Positions 48,594 through 58,900 of a DNA stretch of 64,000 nucleotides are shown here, piece by piece. Location: the NCBI GenBank assembly GCA_016235865.1, contig JACRIK010000021.1:33226-97225 (forward strand). The letters are read 5' to 3'. Both the position numbers and the translations under genes were made by a program. The notes below the pieces were generated by a model. The model searched no databases. It was not told where the DNA came from and saw only the letters and a list, made by a program, of their open reading frames with translations. Numbering within the stretch: the first letter of the stretch is position 1; each line of letters starts with the position of its first letter. This DNA is from Planctomycetota bacterium. GTDB taxonomy: Bacteria; Planctomycetota; MHYJ01; JACQXL01.

Positions 48594-50087
48594 ATGAAGA
48601 CAGCTCTGCTTAATGCGTTGGTTAACGACCGGACCGCGCATCCGGAACGGATGGCTGCGACTGTCGGACGGATAAAGGAGGTTTTGGATATCACCTGTCC
48701 GGCCAAGGCTCGGATGATATCTGACCATTATTTGAAGGCCGTATCCAAGGATAGTAATGGGAACGGACTGGTGCACCTGTCTCCGGCCGGAATCACCAAA
48801 CTGGTTAATGCGTTGCTTAAAGAATTGTTATCGACTCAGGTAAGGAAGACTATATCGCTTCTGAACGATTCTGATGTTTCCACAGATGAGGCAGTGGCTA
48901 TGCACGAGAGATTCAAGATACCGGTTTCGCGGCTGGAAAAGGATTTGGTGTTTGTTCGGGCCCAGGGCCCATGGCTCTATGACACGCTGGGCAACAAGTA
49001 TCTGGATATGGACAGCAACTACAGCGCGACGAATCTCGGCAATGAGAACAAGGAAATCGCGCTCGGGCTCTTCAACCAGGCCAGCCAGCTGATTGGCACC
49101 AAGGAAGACCGGGTCCATATCCCGCGGACCCGATTCCTGAACGTGATTCATCCGATGATGCCCAAGGGCCTGACCCAGTTTTACTGGCAGAATTCAGGCG
49201 GCGAGGCGGTGGACAAGTCGCTCAAGATTGCCAAGGCCTATACCAAGCAGAAAGGCGTGATTGCATTAAAGAACGGATTCCACGGCCGGACCCACGGCGC
49301 GGTGGCCGTGACATATAATCCGGCCTATCGGACGCCGTTCATGCTGGATAAAGAGGATTGGGTCCATTTTGTAGAGGCGAATGATTCAGCAGCAGTGGAG
49401 AAACTATTCAAGCAGGGTAAGGCCCGGATTATTATTATGGAGTTAATCCAGAGCGAAGAAGCCGGCATCAGGCCGCTCAAGCCGGAATTCGTCAAGAAGG
49501 TCCGGCAACTCTGCGATAAATATAACGGCGTGATGATAAGCGACGAGGTCCAGACCGGATTCGGCCGGTGCGCCACCAAGCCGGGCGAGTGGTGGGCGTC
49601 CCAGACCTACGGCGTGGTGCCGGACATTATGGCCATCGGCAAGTCATTCGGCGGCGGGTATCCGGTGACGGCGGTGGTGACCAATCAGCATATCAGCGAT
49701 GCCATGAAACCCGGTTATGACGGTTCGACCTTTGGCGGCAATCCCATGGCCATGGTCGCGGCCTATATCGCCACCCGGCAGATGCGGGAAAAGGATATTA
49801 CTTCCAATGTTGTGGCCCGGTCAAGGCAGTTGAAAGATGGGCTGAAGAAACTCAAGAAACAGTTCCCCAAACTAATCGGTGAAATCCGCGGCCTGGGGCT
49901 GATGATTGGTTTTGAACTGCCTGACAAAGAGGCGGTCTGTAAAATGCAGGAATTGCTTAAAGAATACCAGATACACTCGTCGCTGTCCACGGATAATGCG
50001 ATAAGGTTATTGCCGCCATTGATTATCTCAAAGTCGGAAGTGGCCTTTACCCTAAAAGGCATTGGACAAGCGCTGGCTCAGCTTTAA
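48594..50087 (+). CDS. Class-III PLP aminotransferase with long N-terminal extension
   Basis: 497 residues, 12 bp after argD. The first 110 residues or so are an extra helical region; the rest is a class-III aminotransferase: YWQNSGGEAVDKSLKIAK, GFHGRTHGAVA, MISDEVQTGFGRC, PLP lysine in AIGKSFGGGYPVTAVV. The order and length resemble putrescine- or ornithine-type enzymes more than argD. Next to the arginine genes, ornithine or N-acetylornithine is a likely substrate; gamma-aminobutyrate and diamines are alternatives. Confidence 0.8.
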   Translation: MKTALLNALVNDRTAHPERMAATVGRIKEVLDITCPAKARMISDHYLKAVSKDSNGNGLVHLSPAGITKLVNALLKELLSTQVRKTISLLNDSDVSTDEAVAMHERFKIPVSRLEKDLVFVRAQGPWLYDTLGNKYLDMDSNYSATNLGNENKEIALGLFNQASQLIGTKEDRVHIPRTRFLNVIHPMMPKGLTQFYWQNSGGEAVDKSLKIAKAYTKQKGVIALKNGFHGRTHGAVAVTYNPAYRTPFMLDKEDWVHFVEANDSAAVEKLFKQGKARIIIMELIQSEEAGIRPLKPEFVKKVRQLCDKYNGVMISDEVQTGFGRCATKPGEWWASQTYGVVPDIMAIGKSFGGGYPVTAVVTNQHISDAMKPGYDGSTFGGNPMAMVAAYIATRQMREKDITSNVVARSRQLKDGLKKLKKQFPKLIGEIRGLGLMIGFELPDKEAVCKMQELLKEYQIHSSLSTDNAIRLLPPLIISKSEVAFTLKGIGQALAQL

Positions 50088-50096
50088 TTAAAGCGA

Positions 50097-50402
50097 CTAT
50101 GCCTTTTTCTCTTCCGGCGCTGGTGTTGCGGCTGCTACCGGTGCGACGACTGGCGTTGCTGCTGGTTTGGCCGGTGCAGTAGCTGCCGGCGCGGCGGATG
50201 GGGCTTCTTTCTTGCCTTCTTCTTCTTTTTTGGCCGGGAGTTTCCGGCCGGTCATAGCCCGGACCTTGCGCTGGGCCCTTCTCAAACTCTTATGCAGGGT
50301 TCTGGCCTCGGCTAGTTTTGATTTGTCGGTATTCTTGTCGGCTTCCTGGACCTTGGTTTTGAGTACCTTTACCTTGGCTTGAAGTTCTTCTACTTTTACC
50401 AT
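50097..50402 (-). CDS. Small Lys/Ala/Pro-rich coiled-coil protein
   Basis: 101 residues. The first 55 form a basic amphipathic helix (VEELQAKVKVLKTKV ... LHKSLRRAQRKVRAMTGRKL). The rest is a Lys-Glu stretch and an Ala/Pro-rich tail ending PAPEEKKA. The composition recalls histone-H1-like or ribosome-associated proteins, but no family is assigned. AGGAAA precedes the ATG. It is convergent with the aminotransferase gene. Confidence 0.65.
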   Translation of the reverse strand: MVKVEELQAKVKVLKTKVQEADKNTDKSKLAEARTLHKSLRRAQRKVRAMTGRKLPAKKEEEGKKEAPSAAPAATAPAKPAATPVVAPVAAATPAPEEKKA

Positions 50403-50583
50403 CTTATTTTCCTCTCCATTTCTGATTTTATGCTTGACTTTTTATGTTTAATCTGGTAGTATTTATAATAATTCAATAAGATTGTCCATAAAATAGGTAA
50501 ATATCATTTTCAGGGAAACTTTATAGAAGTAAGGGTGTTTATGACATTACCTAAACCAACAATCTGTTTAATAGGAGGATAAA

Positions 50584-51717
50584 ATGAAGATAAAGCATTA
50601 TATCGCGTTCTGCTTGATAATGTTTTTAGCGTTCAATGTTATAAATCTTGAAGTATCAGGCGCGGGCGGCAGGCCGGCCCCGGCGCCCCGGCCAGCGGCT
50701 CCCAAGCCAGCGCCGGCTCCCAAGCCATATAACCCGCCTCAAAAACCGCCCAGCAGCAATAATCCTGGCACGGGCGGTTCAACCGGCTCCGGCTCTTCCT
50801 CAGGCACCGCAGCCGATGCGCCAGAAATATTAGAGCTCAACTGGCAGGCCGATACGCTTTCGTCCGCAATCAACACCGCTTCCCATGAGAAAAAGGTTGT
50901 GTTTGTGTATTTCTATTTTAACAAAGACAAGGAAGATTTTCCGGCTAACTACGACGCCAAACTGCAAAAGTTATCAAGCGAAAAATATATATTTGCCAAG
51001 ATATTAGTGGTTACTGACAAAGACAAAAATGGTCGGGTGTTTATCAGCGATGGGAATGCCTCATTTTTCGAGAAGCACAAACTGGCCCATTCAGCCATTG
51101 GAGTAGCGTTCGACCCTTACGGCAACCTGATGGACAAACTCGCTCCTCCGATGTCGGCGCCTAAAATCGTCCCCTTTATGGAGAATGCCGAGAAAAAATA
51201 TGAATCTATCCTGACTGATTTGGACAACCGGTATGAACGGGCTGACAAGATGTTTTCGGAACTGGAATCAACTCCGGAAAAGGATAAGGAATTAAGGAAG
51301 GGCAAACTTATTCCTGAAGCAACTAAAACCCTGTTGAGCATAGTTAACAGTATTTATGAAGGGTATCAGTCCGTAGAAAAGGCGAATACCAAGCTGGGCG
51401 AGTTAAATGAAGATGGCCGGGCCGAATACCTGAAGTTAATGAAAGAATATGCTTTGCTGGACAAGGAATTGCGCGACCCTAAGTCCGTTACGCCTGAGAT
51501 GGAGAAACTGATGAAGATATATAAGGGTTTGCCGGTGGAACAGGAAATCAAAGATGCCATGAAAGATGTAAAAGAAAAGAACATTCCGGAAAAAGCGGTA
51601 AAGGAGCTGGAAAAACCTGCTGCGCCGCCGGCATCCAAGGATGAATCGGAAGATGACCATCAGGGGCACGGTGAGACTACGCCTCCTGAAGAGCAGCATG
51701 GCCCGGATAACAAGTAA
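50584..51717 (+). CDS. Exported Pro-rich protein with thioredoxin-like and coiled-coil regions
   Basis: 377 residues. A signal peptide (about 1-27) is followed by a Pro/Ala then Gly/Ser-rich linker (28-80), a region that reads like a thioredoxin-type fold without CxxC (WQADTLSSAINTASHEKKVVFVYFYF ... AIGVAFDPYGNLM, about 90-195) and a long charged helical part with an acidic His-containing tail. GGAGG is 4-8 bp before the ATG. Function unknown; the missing cysteines argue against a redox role. Confidence 0.7.
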   Translation: MKIKHYIAFCLIMFLAFNVINLEVSGAGGRPAPAPRPAAPKPAPAPKPYNPPQKPPSSNNPGTGGSTGSGSSSGTAADAPEILELNWQADTLSSAINTASHEKKVVFVYFYFNKDKEDFPANYDAKLQKLSSEKYIFAKILVVTDKDKNGRVFISDGNASFFEKHKLAHSAIGVAFDPYGNLMDKLAPPMSAPKIVPFMENAEKKYESILTDLDNRYERADKMFSELESTPEKDKELRKGKLIPEATKTLLSIVNSIYEGYQSVEKANTKLGELNEDGRAEYLKLMKEYALLDKELRDPKSVTPEMEKLMKIYKGLPVEQEIKDAMKDVKEKNIPEKAVKELEKPAAPPASKDESEDDHQGHGETTPPEEQHGPDNK

Positions 51718-51728
51718 GTCACCGTTGG

Positions 51729-52469
51729 TTAGTCGGTGTTTTTGATTCTTTTTAGGAATGCCTGATAATCCCGCGGCGTGTCTATTCCGTAAAATGCCTT
51801 ATCAATCAGTGCCACCTTTATTTTGAATCCGTTCTCCAGCGCGCGTAGTTGTTCCAGCCTCAGTTCTTTCTCCGACTTGGTCTGGGGTAGCTTAACGAAT
51901 CTTAACAGCGCATCTTTTTTGTATCCGTAAATCCCGATATGTCGGTATAATGGCGAATGGCGAGTGGCGAGTGGCGAGTGGTGAATAACTCTCATAAACC
52001 CGACCGCCAGGTTATTTTGGGCCACCCGCACCTTTACCTTATTCATGTCAGGCATATCTTTCTTGTCTAACCGCGCGGCCAGGGTGGCGATATCCACATC
52101 CTTATTACGCTGCAGGATGGCAATGACTTTGTCCACTGCCTTGGGGTCTATTTGCGGCTCATCTGCCTGGACATTGATGACATATTGGTAGGGCAGATGC
52201 CGGGCCACTTGGGCAATCCGCTCGGTCCCGCAGGTGTGATACCTTGAGGTCATGCGCGCCTCGGCCTTGAATTCCTTGCCTGCCTTAAAGACCCGCTTGT
52301 CATCGGTGGCAATAATTATCCGGTCAACTAATTTACATTTTAATGTTTGTTCGTAGGTGTGCTGCATCAGGTATTTACCGCTGGTTTTTAGAAGGACCTT
52401 GGCCGGCAGGCGGGTTGAGCCGTACCGGGCCGGAATAACCACTAATGTTCTGCATTCTGTATGCCGCAT
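51729..52469 (-). CDS. kdsB: 3-deoxy-manno-octulosonate cytidylyltransferase (CMP-KDO synthetase)
   Basis: 246 residues: VVIPARYGSTRLPAKVL, NVQADEPQIDP, HIGIYGYKKDALLRFV, LEQLRALENGFKIKV and the closing GIDTPRDY. It activates KDO for lipopolysaccharide, so the cell has an outer membrane with KDO-containing lipid. HHSPLATRHSPLYRH in the middle is encoded by 7-bp GTGGCGA-type tandem repeats (about 51953-51990) and looks like an in-frame expansion in a surface loop. Confidence 0.93.
   Translation of the reverse strand: MRHTECRTLVVIPARYGSTRLPAKVLLKTSGKYLMQHTYEQTLKCKLVDRIIIATDDKRVFKAGKEFKAEARMTSRYHTCGTERIAQVARHLPYQYVINVQADEPQIDPKAVDKVIAILQRNKDVDIATLAARLDKKDMPDMNKVKVRVAQNNLAVGFMRVIHHSPLATRHSPLYRHIGIYGYKKDALLRFVKLPQTKSEKELRLEQLRALENGFKIKVALIDKAFYGIDTPRDYQAFLKRIKNTD
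51953..51990 (-). repeat. 7-bp tandem repeat inside kdsB
   Basis: Four to five copies of GTGGCGA/ATGGCGA in a row. They encode SPLATRHSPL on the minus strand and keep the frame because the net change is a multiple of three. Confidence 0.65.
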
Positions 52470-52478
52470 CCTGTATCC

Positions 52479-53897
52479 TTACTTTATCTGTTTTAATAAA
52501 TTTACTATTTCCGCATCATCCGGATTTAATGCCAAGTATTTCTCCAATATCTCTGTAGCCTTTGGCAAGTCTTTCAACTTGTAATAGGTAATACCCAGAT
52601 TTTTGTAATAAGCCGCATTATTCGGCTTGAGCGCCACCGCCCGCTCAAAATCACTAATCGCTTCATTATACCGTTTCTGATTGTTGTAGGCAAATCCTCG
52701 GTTGTTATAGGCGTCAGCCATTTTGTTATCCATTGACAGTGCTTTGGACAGGTCCTCAATAGCCTCATTATATTTCTTGGTGTTGACATAAACCAGGCCT
52801 CGGTCATAATAGGCCTTGGCGCTGGCCGATGACTTAATCACGAAAGACAGGTCTTCGAGCGCCTCATCATAGTCTTTTCTCTGGGCATATACCAGCCCGC
52901 GGTGATGATAAGCATCCAGGTATTGGGGTACCAGTTGGATGGCCTTATCAAGGAATCTTAATGCTTCGTCAAAGTCCTTGAGATTGAAATAAACCGCGCC
53001 CAGATTGAAATAGGTGCCCGGGCAGTCCTCCTCGAATCGGGCCGCCTTAATCAGGTCATCCAGTGCTTCGTTGAACCGGCCTTCTTTGAGATATGTCACG
53101 CCCCGGCTCTTGTAGGCCTCGTGGAAACTGTCGTATAGCTTCAGGCAGGCCGTAAAGTCCAGTATAGCCAGCTTATTATTATTGCGGTTGAGATTATCCA
53201 CCCCGCGGTTGTAGAGGATTAGCCCGACAAACTGCTTCTTGGTCAGGACATGGAAACTGATGATGTCAGGCGTGCTGTAGTTCTGAATCTTGTTGCCGAT
53301 AAGTTTCTTAATCTGTTTGACGTATTCCTCGTCTTTTATTTCGGCGCCGAATGCCGTGGCTTCAATATTCCGGTATTCCTTGCCCTGGTAATGGCGTAGG
53401 AAGACGTGCTGGGGAATGATGACCGCAGTCAAGGGCAGGTCCATCCGCTCGGCAATAGACCAGTAGAGCGTGCTCAGGCCCAGGCAGTTGCCGCTCATCG
53501 TGTCCAGCACCTTGCTGAGCATGAACTTATCGCGTTCGGATTCGGACAGGAACGATGGTATGCCGGTTAGGACCGATTCGGCCTTTATCTTCTTTTCCTT
53601 GAAGAATTGGTTTATCTCGGCAATGATTTGGGCCGGGTCGTTTGACCCCTTGGTTTTCATCCGGTTGCTGATTTCGCTGGCGATTTCATCCACCCGCTCC
53701 ATATAGGTCTTAACATCCACCTTGGGATATATGGTTTTGGAAAAGACAAAGGCGGATTCAGCCAGGTTGATATTGTTGTCCGGCAGGTAGGGTGATTCCA
53801 GTTTCTCTATAACCTCCGCTTCTGTGGGTTCAAAAGCCCAGAGATAACCCGGTGAAAACAAGAGAATAATAGAGGCGATGCATAAAAATGATCTCAT
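52479..53897 (-). CDS. Exported transglutaminase-like (SirB1-type) plus TPR protein
   Basis: 472 residues. Signal peptide 1-21. Residues about 60-230 resemble the SirB1/transglutaminase-like fold with a Cys-His-acid set: Cys in SGNCLGLSTLYWSIAERM, His in PQHVFLRHY, acid in RNIEATAFG. From about 245 to the end are roughly eight TPR units (FDEALRFLDKAIQLVPQYLDAYHHRG and similar). Whether it hydrolyses anything is unknown. It ends 9 bp before kdsB on the same strand. Confidence 0.82.
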   Translation of the reverse strand: MRSFLCIASIILLFSPGYLWAFEPTEAEVIEKLESPYLPDNNINLAESAFVFSKTIYPKVDVKTYMERVDEIASEISNRMKTKGSNDPAQIIAEINQFFKEKKIKAESVLTGIPSFLSESERDKFMLSKVLDTMSGNCLGLSTLYWSIAERMDLPLTAVIIPQHVFLRHYQGKEYRNIEATAFGAEIKDEEYVKQIKKLIGNKIQNYSTPDIISFHVLTKKQFVGLILYNRGVDNLNRNNNKLAILDFTACLKLYDSFHEAYKSRGVTYLKEGRFNEALDDLIKAARFEEDCPGTYFNLGAVYFNLKDFDEALRFLDKAIQLVPQYLDAYHHRGLVYAQRKDYDEALEDLSFVIKSSASAKAYYDRGLVYVNTKKYNEAIEDLSKALSMDNKMADAYNNRGFAYNNQKRYNEAISDFERAVALKPNNAAYYKNLGITYYKLKDLPKATEILEKYLALNPDDAEIVNLLKQIK

Positions 53898-54117
53898 GCC
53901 AAAGAACTTTACTATATAAAAAGATGTTTAGCAAGAAAAAGAACAACAGGATTAAGCGGATTGATCGGATTAACCAGTTTACTTCGTTAAATCCCGTTGT
54001 TAATATTTCCACAAAATATTGACTGATGAGTTAATAGTTAATAGAAATTTAGCACCACTTGGCAAGATAGTTAATCAACCTTGTATTTATCTGTGTCAAT
54101 CTGTGGCTGTATTTATT

Positions 54118-55014
54118 ATGAGAACAGCATTATTATTCCCTGGTCAGGGCGCCCAGGTGGTCGGCATGGGCAAAAAACTATACGAACAGGAACCAAAGGC
54201 CAAGGAACTTTATGCTAAGGCAAACCAGATTCTTGGTTTTGACCTGGCCAAAATCTGCTTTGAAGGTCCGCAGGAGGATCTTAACAAGACCAATATCTGC
54301 CAGCCGGCCATACTGGTTACCAGCTTGGTGGCTTTTTACGTGATGCAGGAAAAAGGACAGTTGCCGGACTGGTCTGCCTCAGCCGGCCTGAGTCTGGGCG
54401 AATACACGGCACTGGTGGCAGCCGGGGCGCTGTCGTTTGACGATGCGGTTCGGCTGGTGGAACGCCGCGGCGCCTTTATGCAACAGGACTGCGACAAAAC
54501 CAAGAGCACCATGGCGTCAGTTCTGGGCCTGGACCGTGAGAAGATTCAGGGCGTCTGCACGGCCGTAGGCGGGATTGTTGGAGTGGCTAATATCAATAGT
54601 GTTGACCAGATAGTGATTTCCGGTGAACTTAATGCAGTCCAGATGGCCAGCGCTAAACTTACCGAAGCCGGCGCCAAACGGGTCATTCCGCTCAAGGTGG
54701 CCGGTGCATTCCATTCGCCCCTGATGAAACCGGCCCAGGATAAACTTAAAACAGAATTAGCTAATGTCAATATCAAACAGCCGGTCAAGGATGTCATCTC
54801 CAATGTCACAGCTGATTATGTCAAGAGTCCGGATCAAATCAGGGACAACCTCAGCCGTCAGGTGGCTAGTCCGGTGCTCTGGGCGGACAGCATGCAGAAA
54901 CTGGTTGCGGATGGCTATGATAACTTTTACGAAATCGGGCCGGGTAAGGTCCTGAGCGGTCTGATTAAGAAAGTCAGCGATAAAGTAACCGTGGCCAATT
55001 ACGAAGTCCTGTAA
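54118..55014 (+). CDS. fabD: Malonyl-CoA:ACP transacylase
   Basis: 298 residues from the ATG at 54118 (MRTALLFPGQGAQVVGMG); the in-frame extension to 54019 covers an ATCTGTG repeat and is not credible. Nucleophile Ser in GLSLGEYTALVAAG, His in GAFHSPLMKPA, and the family ending NFYEIGPGKVLSGLIKK. It loads malonyl onto acyl carrier protein for fatty-acid synthesis. fabG follows after 107 bp. Confidence 0.95.
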   Translation: MRTALLFPGQGAQVVGMGKKLYEQEPKAKELYAKANQILGFDLAKICFEGPQEDLNKTNICQPAILVTSLVAFYVMQEKGQLPDWSASAGLSLGEYTALVAAGALSFDDAVRLVERRGAFMQQDCDKTKSTMASVLGLDREKIQGVCTAVGGIVGVANINSVDQIVISGELNAVQMASAKLTEAGAKRVIPLKVAGAFHSPLMKPAQDKLKTELANVNIKQPVKDVISNVTADYVKSPDQIRDNLSRQVASPVLWADSMQKLVADGYDNFYEIGPGKVLSGLIKKVSDKVTVANYEVL

Positions 55015-55034
55015 GGAAAGGCGTCAGGAAAAGG

Positions 55035-55121
55035 TGTCAAAAATAATCAAGGGTAGTCAAGTCAATACTTGACCATCCTTGACGAATTTATACTTGACAA
55101 TGCTTGACGATATTTAATGTT
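55035..55121 (+). promoter_or_regulatory. Repeated TTGAC leader between fabD and fabG
   Basis: Two direct copies of about 25 bp, TACTTGACCATCCTTGACGA and TACTTGACAATGCTTGACGA (55070-55117), follow GTCAAGTCAATACTTGAC. The repeated TTGAC could hold overlapping -35 elements or a regulator site; no clear -10 was identified. Confidence 0.35.
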
Positions 55122-55868
55122 ATGAATTATGAATTAAAAGACAAGGTGGCCCTGATTACTGGCGCCGGACGCGGCATTGGCCGCGAAATCGCGTTGAACC
55201 TGGCATCTGAGGGATGCCACGTGGCTATCGTTGACGTGGATGAAAATACCCTCAAGGCCACGGCCGCGGAAATACAGGCCAAGGGTGTCAAGGCATTAGG
55301 GCTTAAGGCCGATGTCTGCAGCTCGGCTGAAGTGGAAAAGGTGGTGGATGATGTCAATAAGCAACTCGGTAAAATAGATATCCTGGTCAATAATGCCGGC
55401 ATCACCCGCGATAACCTGATTATGCGGATGAAGGACGAGGAATGGGATAAGGTCATTGCCATTAACCTGAAAGGGACATTCAACTTTACCAAGGCCGTGT
55501 GCCGGTATATGTTTAAACAGCGGGCCGGCAAGATTGTCAATATCGCATCCGTCATCGGCATCGGCGGCAATGTCGGCCAGGCCAACTATGCGGCCTCCAA
55601 GGCCGGCGTGATTGCACTGACCAAGTCATCGGCCAAGGAATTCGCCGCGCGTAATATCAATGTTAATGCCATTGCTCCGGGATTCATCCAGACCGCTATG
55701 ACTGAGGTCTTAAGCGACGAGGTCAAGAATAAGATGAACGAGCGCATTCCGTTGCAGCGGTTGGGCACGGTTGAAGATGTGGCCAATGCCGTCTTGTTCC
55801 TGGCCTCTGAGAAATCCAATTACATCACCGGCCAGGTCCTGGTCGTGGACGGCGGGATGGTGATGTAA
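55122..55868 (+). CDS. fabG: 3-oxoacyl-ACP reductase
   Basis: 248 residues from the ATG at 55122 (MNYELKDKVALITGAGRGIG). Short-chain dehydrogenase: cofactor GAGRGIG, NNAGITRDNL, catalytic Ser-Tyr-Lys in IASVIGIGGN...NYAASKAG, and VDGGMVM at the end. It reduces 3-oxoacyl-ACP with NADPH. The fabD-fabG order supports FabG over other short-chain dehydrogenases. acpP is not in the window. Confidence 0.95.
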   Translation: MNYELKDKVALITGAGRGIGREIALNLASEGCHVAIVDVDENTLKATAAEIQAKGVKALGLKADVCSSAEVEKVVDDVNKQLGKIDILVNNAGITRDNLIMRMKDEEWDKVIAINLKGTFNFTKAVCRYMFKQRAGKIVNIASVIGIGGNVGQANYAASKAGVIALTKSSAKEFAARNINVNAIAPGFIQTAMTEVLSDEVKNKMNERIPLQRLGTVEDVANAVLFLASEKSNYITGQVLVVDGGMVM

Positions 55869-55901
55869 ACAGTTAATAAACTCACGTCAAGGAGGGTGGT
55901 C

Positions 55902-58900
55902 ATGAGAAAGACAATTCTATTATGCCTAATAGCCATCATTGGTTGCTCGATTGTAAGCGGGTTGGCTAATTCCAGTGAAAAGGGTCCAAATCCCGCCGCA
56001 CTACCGGCCGTGGAAACTAAAAAGGATGACGGACCTATCCTGGGACAGGCCGAATTATATTACCTGCGCCAGGCATTGCGCTGCATCAAGATGACGCCCC
56101 AGGACCTGCTCTATAAGAAGAATCGGGACCCGGAGATGCCGTATCGTCTGAAGTGCGTGGATAATATGATGGCTAACCCGATTGATGTGCCGTTCTATAC
56201 GGATAATTTGGCCATGGATATTTCTAAGCAGCAAAATAAAGTGTCATCTCTTATTCTTCGTCTTGAATCTGATCTTGATTTGGAAATGACAACTTCTTTA
56301 AATATGCCTCTCCCTGATGATAAAACTTTCACTCTGATAGTTGAAAAGGAAAATATTGCTAACGTCTTAAAACAAGTAGATGAACTGCCAAAGCCCTTAA
56401 AAGAAGCACTGTCTGTTTTGCTTATAGGAATGCGTAACTCGGGGGGGCTTATTAAAACAGCTTTTTCTGGCCTTTCAGATGAAGGCAAGAAGAACCTGGC
56501 AGAAAAAGGTGATTCCTTTGAGGTCTATCAGGAATATGAATCTGTTTCACGGGAAAAAATTATTGCAGCTGGCTATTATAGTTCAATGGCTGTGGAAGAA
56601 TCACTGAAAAGGTTGAGTAAACTTAAATCCGAATTGGGCAAGCCGGCCAAGGAATTCGGCTTGGATGAAACCCGGGTCAAGGGCGGAATCCTGTTCTATG
56701 CCAAGACCGCTATCGGCGAGGTGATTATCGGTGACCGCGGCCCCAATGAATACAACGGAGATTTCTCGCTTATTATTGACTTAGGCGGCGATGACAAATA
56801 CACCGGTCGGGCCGGGGGCACAGACGGCCGGACCCAGCCGCCGGTGGCTATCTGCCTTGATTTGGGCAACGGCAATAATGAATTCATCGCCCGGCTGGCT
56901 CCTGAACCTGTTGTGACTGACGGAAAAGACAGTCCGCCCAAGGATGAATCGGACAAGCTTGAGCCGGGTAATGACCGGATAGATTTCTGTCAGGGCGGGG
57001 CGCTGGCTGGCATCGGCATCCTGGTGGTGGACGGCGACGGCAATAATACATTTACAGCCGGTGACTGGTCTCAGGGCGCGGCCCATCTGGGCGTGGGCAT
57101 ACTCCTGAGAACCGGCCAGGGCAATGATTCCTACAAAGCCCTGGACTGCGTCCAGGGCGCGGCATCATTCGGTATCGGCATACTCCAGGACGAACAGGGC
57201 GATGACCGGTACCGGGGCACCTTTGCCTCTCAGGGATTCGGCGGACCGGCCGGGGTGGGTATGCTGAATGACCGGACCGGCAATGATAATTATTATGCCG
57301 GCGGGCGCTATGAGGGCTATCCCCTGCGTCCTAAGGGCTCTTTTATCGCCATGTCCCAGGGATTTGGCTACGGCCTCAGGCCGAGCTGTTCAGGCGGTAT
57401 GGGCATCCTGATTGATAACTCCGGCAATGATTATTACCTGCTTCATAACCAGTTCGGTATCGGCGGCAGTTATTGGTACGCATTCGGGATGTTCGTGGAC
57501 GACTCCGGCGATGATGTTTACCAGACCGGCAATGCCGGCGATTATGACGGCTATACCATGGGTGCGGCGATTCATCTGGCCGCGGCCTGCATGATTGACC
57601 GGGCCGGCAATGATAAATACCACGGCAACAAGATTGGCCCGGCGGTGGGCTGGGACCTGTCTCCGGCCTGGCTGATTGACGGCGGCGGCACGGACGAATT
57701 CACCACCGATGCCGAGCGCAAATGGAACTGGATTGGCGGGGTGCAGAACGGCTGCGGATTCCTGGTCAAGAAGAGCGGGCTGGCCAAGTTTGACTGCCTG
57801 AACTTTCCCTGCGGGCAGATTTGCCGCGACACTGGCAGTATCGGCATCCTGCTCAACCTGGGCGGCAACGGCCAATACAATATTGCCAATCTGATTTCGC
57901 CGGTCATACCGCCGCACGAAATGAATAAACCCCGGCCGTTTACCGGAATGAAACCGGGCGTCTACTGGAGCGGGGTTGGTATGACTGACAACAACACCTG
58001 GTGCGCCGGCATTGATGTGGCTGTGCCGCCGGACTTCAAGGCCGACGAGAATCTGGCCAACTGGCCGCGCCGCGAGGTGGCCAAGCCCAAAAAGGAAGAG
58101 CCAGAACCGCCGATGGAAGGCGTTGACAAAATTACGCCCAAGGAACCGATTACCGCCACCATCACGGCTGAAGAACTGGACAAACTCTGGGTAGCATGCG
58201 TCACGGAACAGGGCGCCAACTGGGATAAGTCATTCGTAGCCCGGGACAAATTCAAGGCGCTCGGACCCAAGATGCTCTATTACGTCATTCCGGAATTGGC
58301 CAGCGAGAATTACAATGAATCCGGCTGGGCCTCGGCATTTATCGCCGCGCAGGGCAAAGTGGCCGTGCCGGCGCTGCTGGAGCATCTTAAACTCAAGGAC
58401 AAGGGATTGCGGCGGGCGATTATCATGACCCTGGGCGATTTGGCAGACCCGTCTGCCACCGAGGCGCTCCTGCCTTTCCTGCAACATCCGGGTCTGGTTG
58501 ACATCACCTGTATGTCTTTGGGCAAACTCAAGGACAAGCGGGCCGTGCCGGCTCTGCTCAAACTGGCGGACAACAAGGCGTTCAAGGAGTCAGAGGGCCT
58601 GAGGAAATTACTGGCCGTGGCGCTGGGCAATATCGCGGATGCGGCTGCTGTTCCGCATCTGATTAAGGCGTTGGATGAGGAATATTTCTGGGTGCGCTAT
58701 CCGGCTGAGCAGGCGCTGATTCAAATCGGAGAACCGTCTGTGCCGGCGTTGTTGGATGTGGTCAAGGCAAACCGATTCCCGGCATCAGCCCACGCCATTG
58801 AGGCACTGGGTCGGATTAAATCCAAGGACGCCAAGGTCTATGACGCGCTGGTTAAAGGGTTGGACAATACTGATTGGGCAATGAGGGGATTTGCAGTTGA

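Noticed and set aside
48594..50087. Second argD
   Set aside because: The long N-terminal extension and the length of 497 residues differ from ArgD; left as an unassigned class-III aminotransferase.
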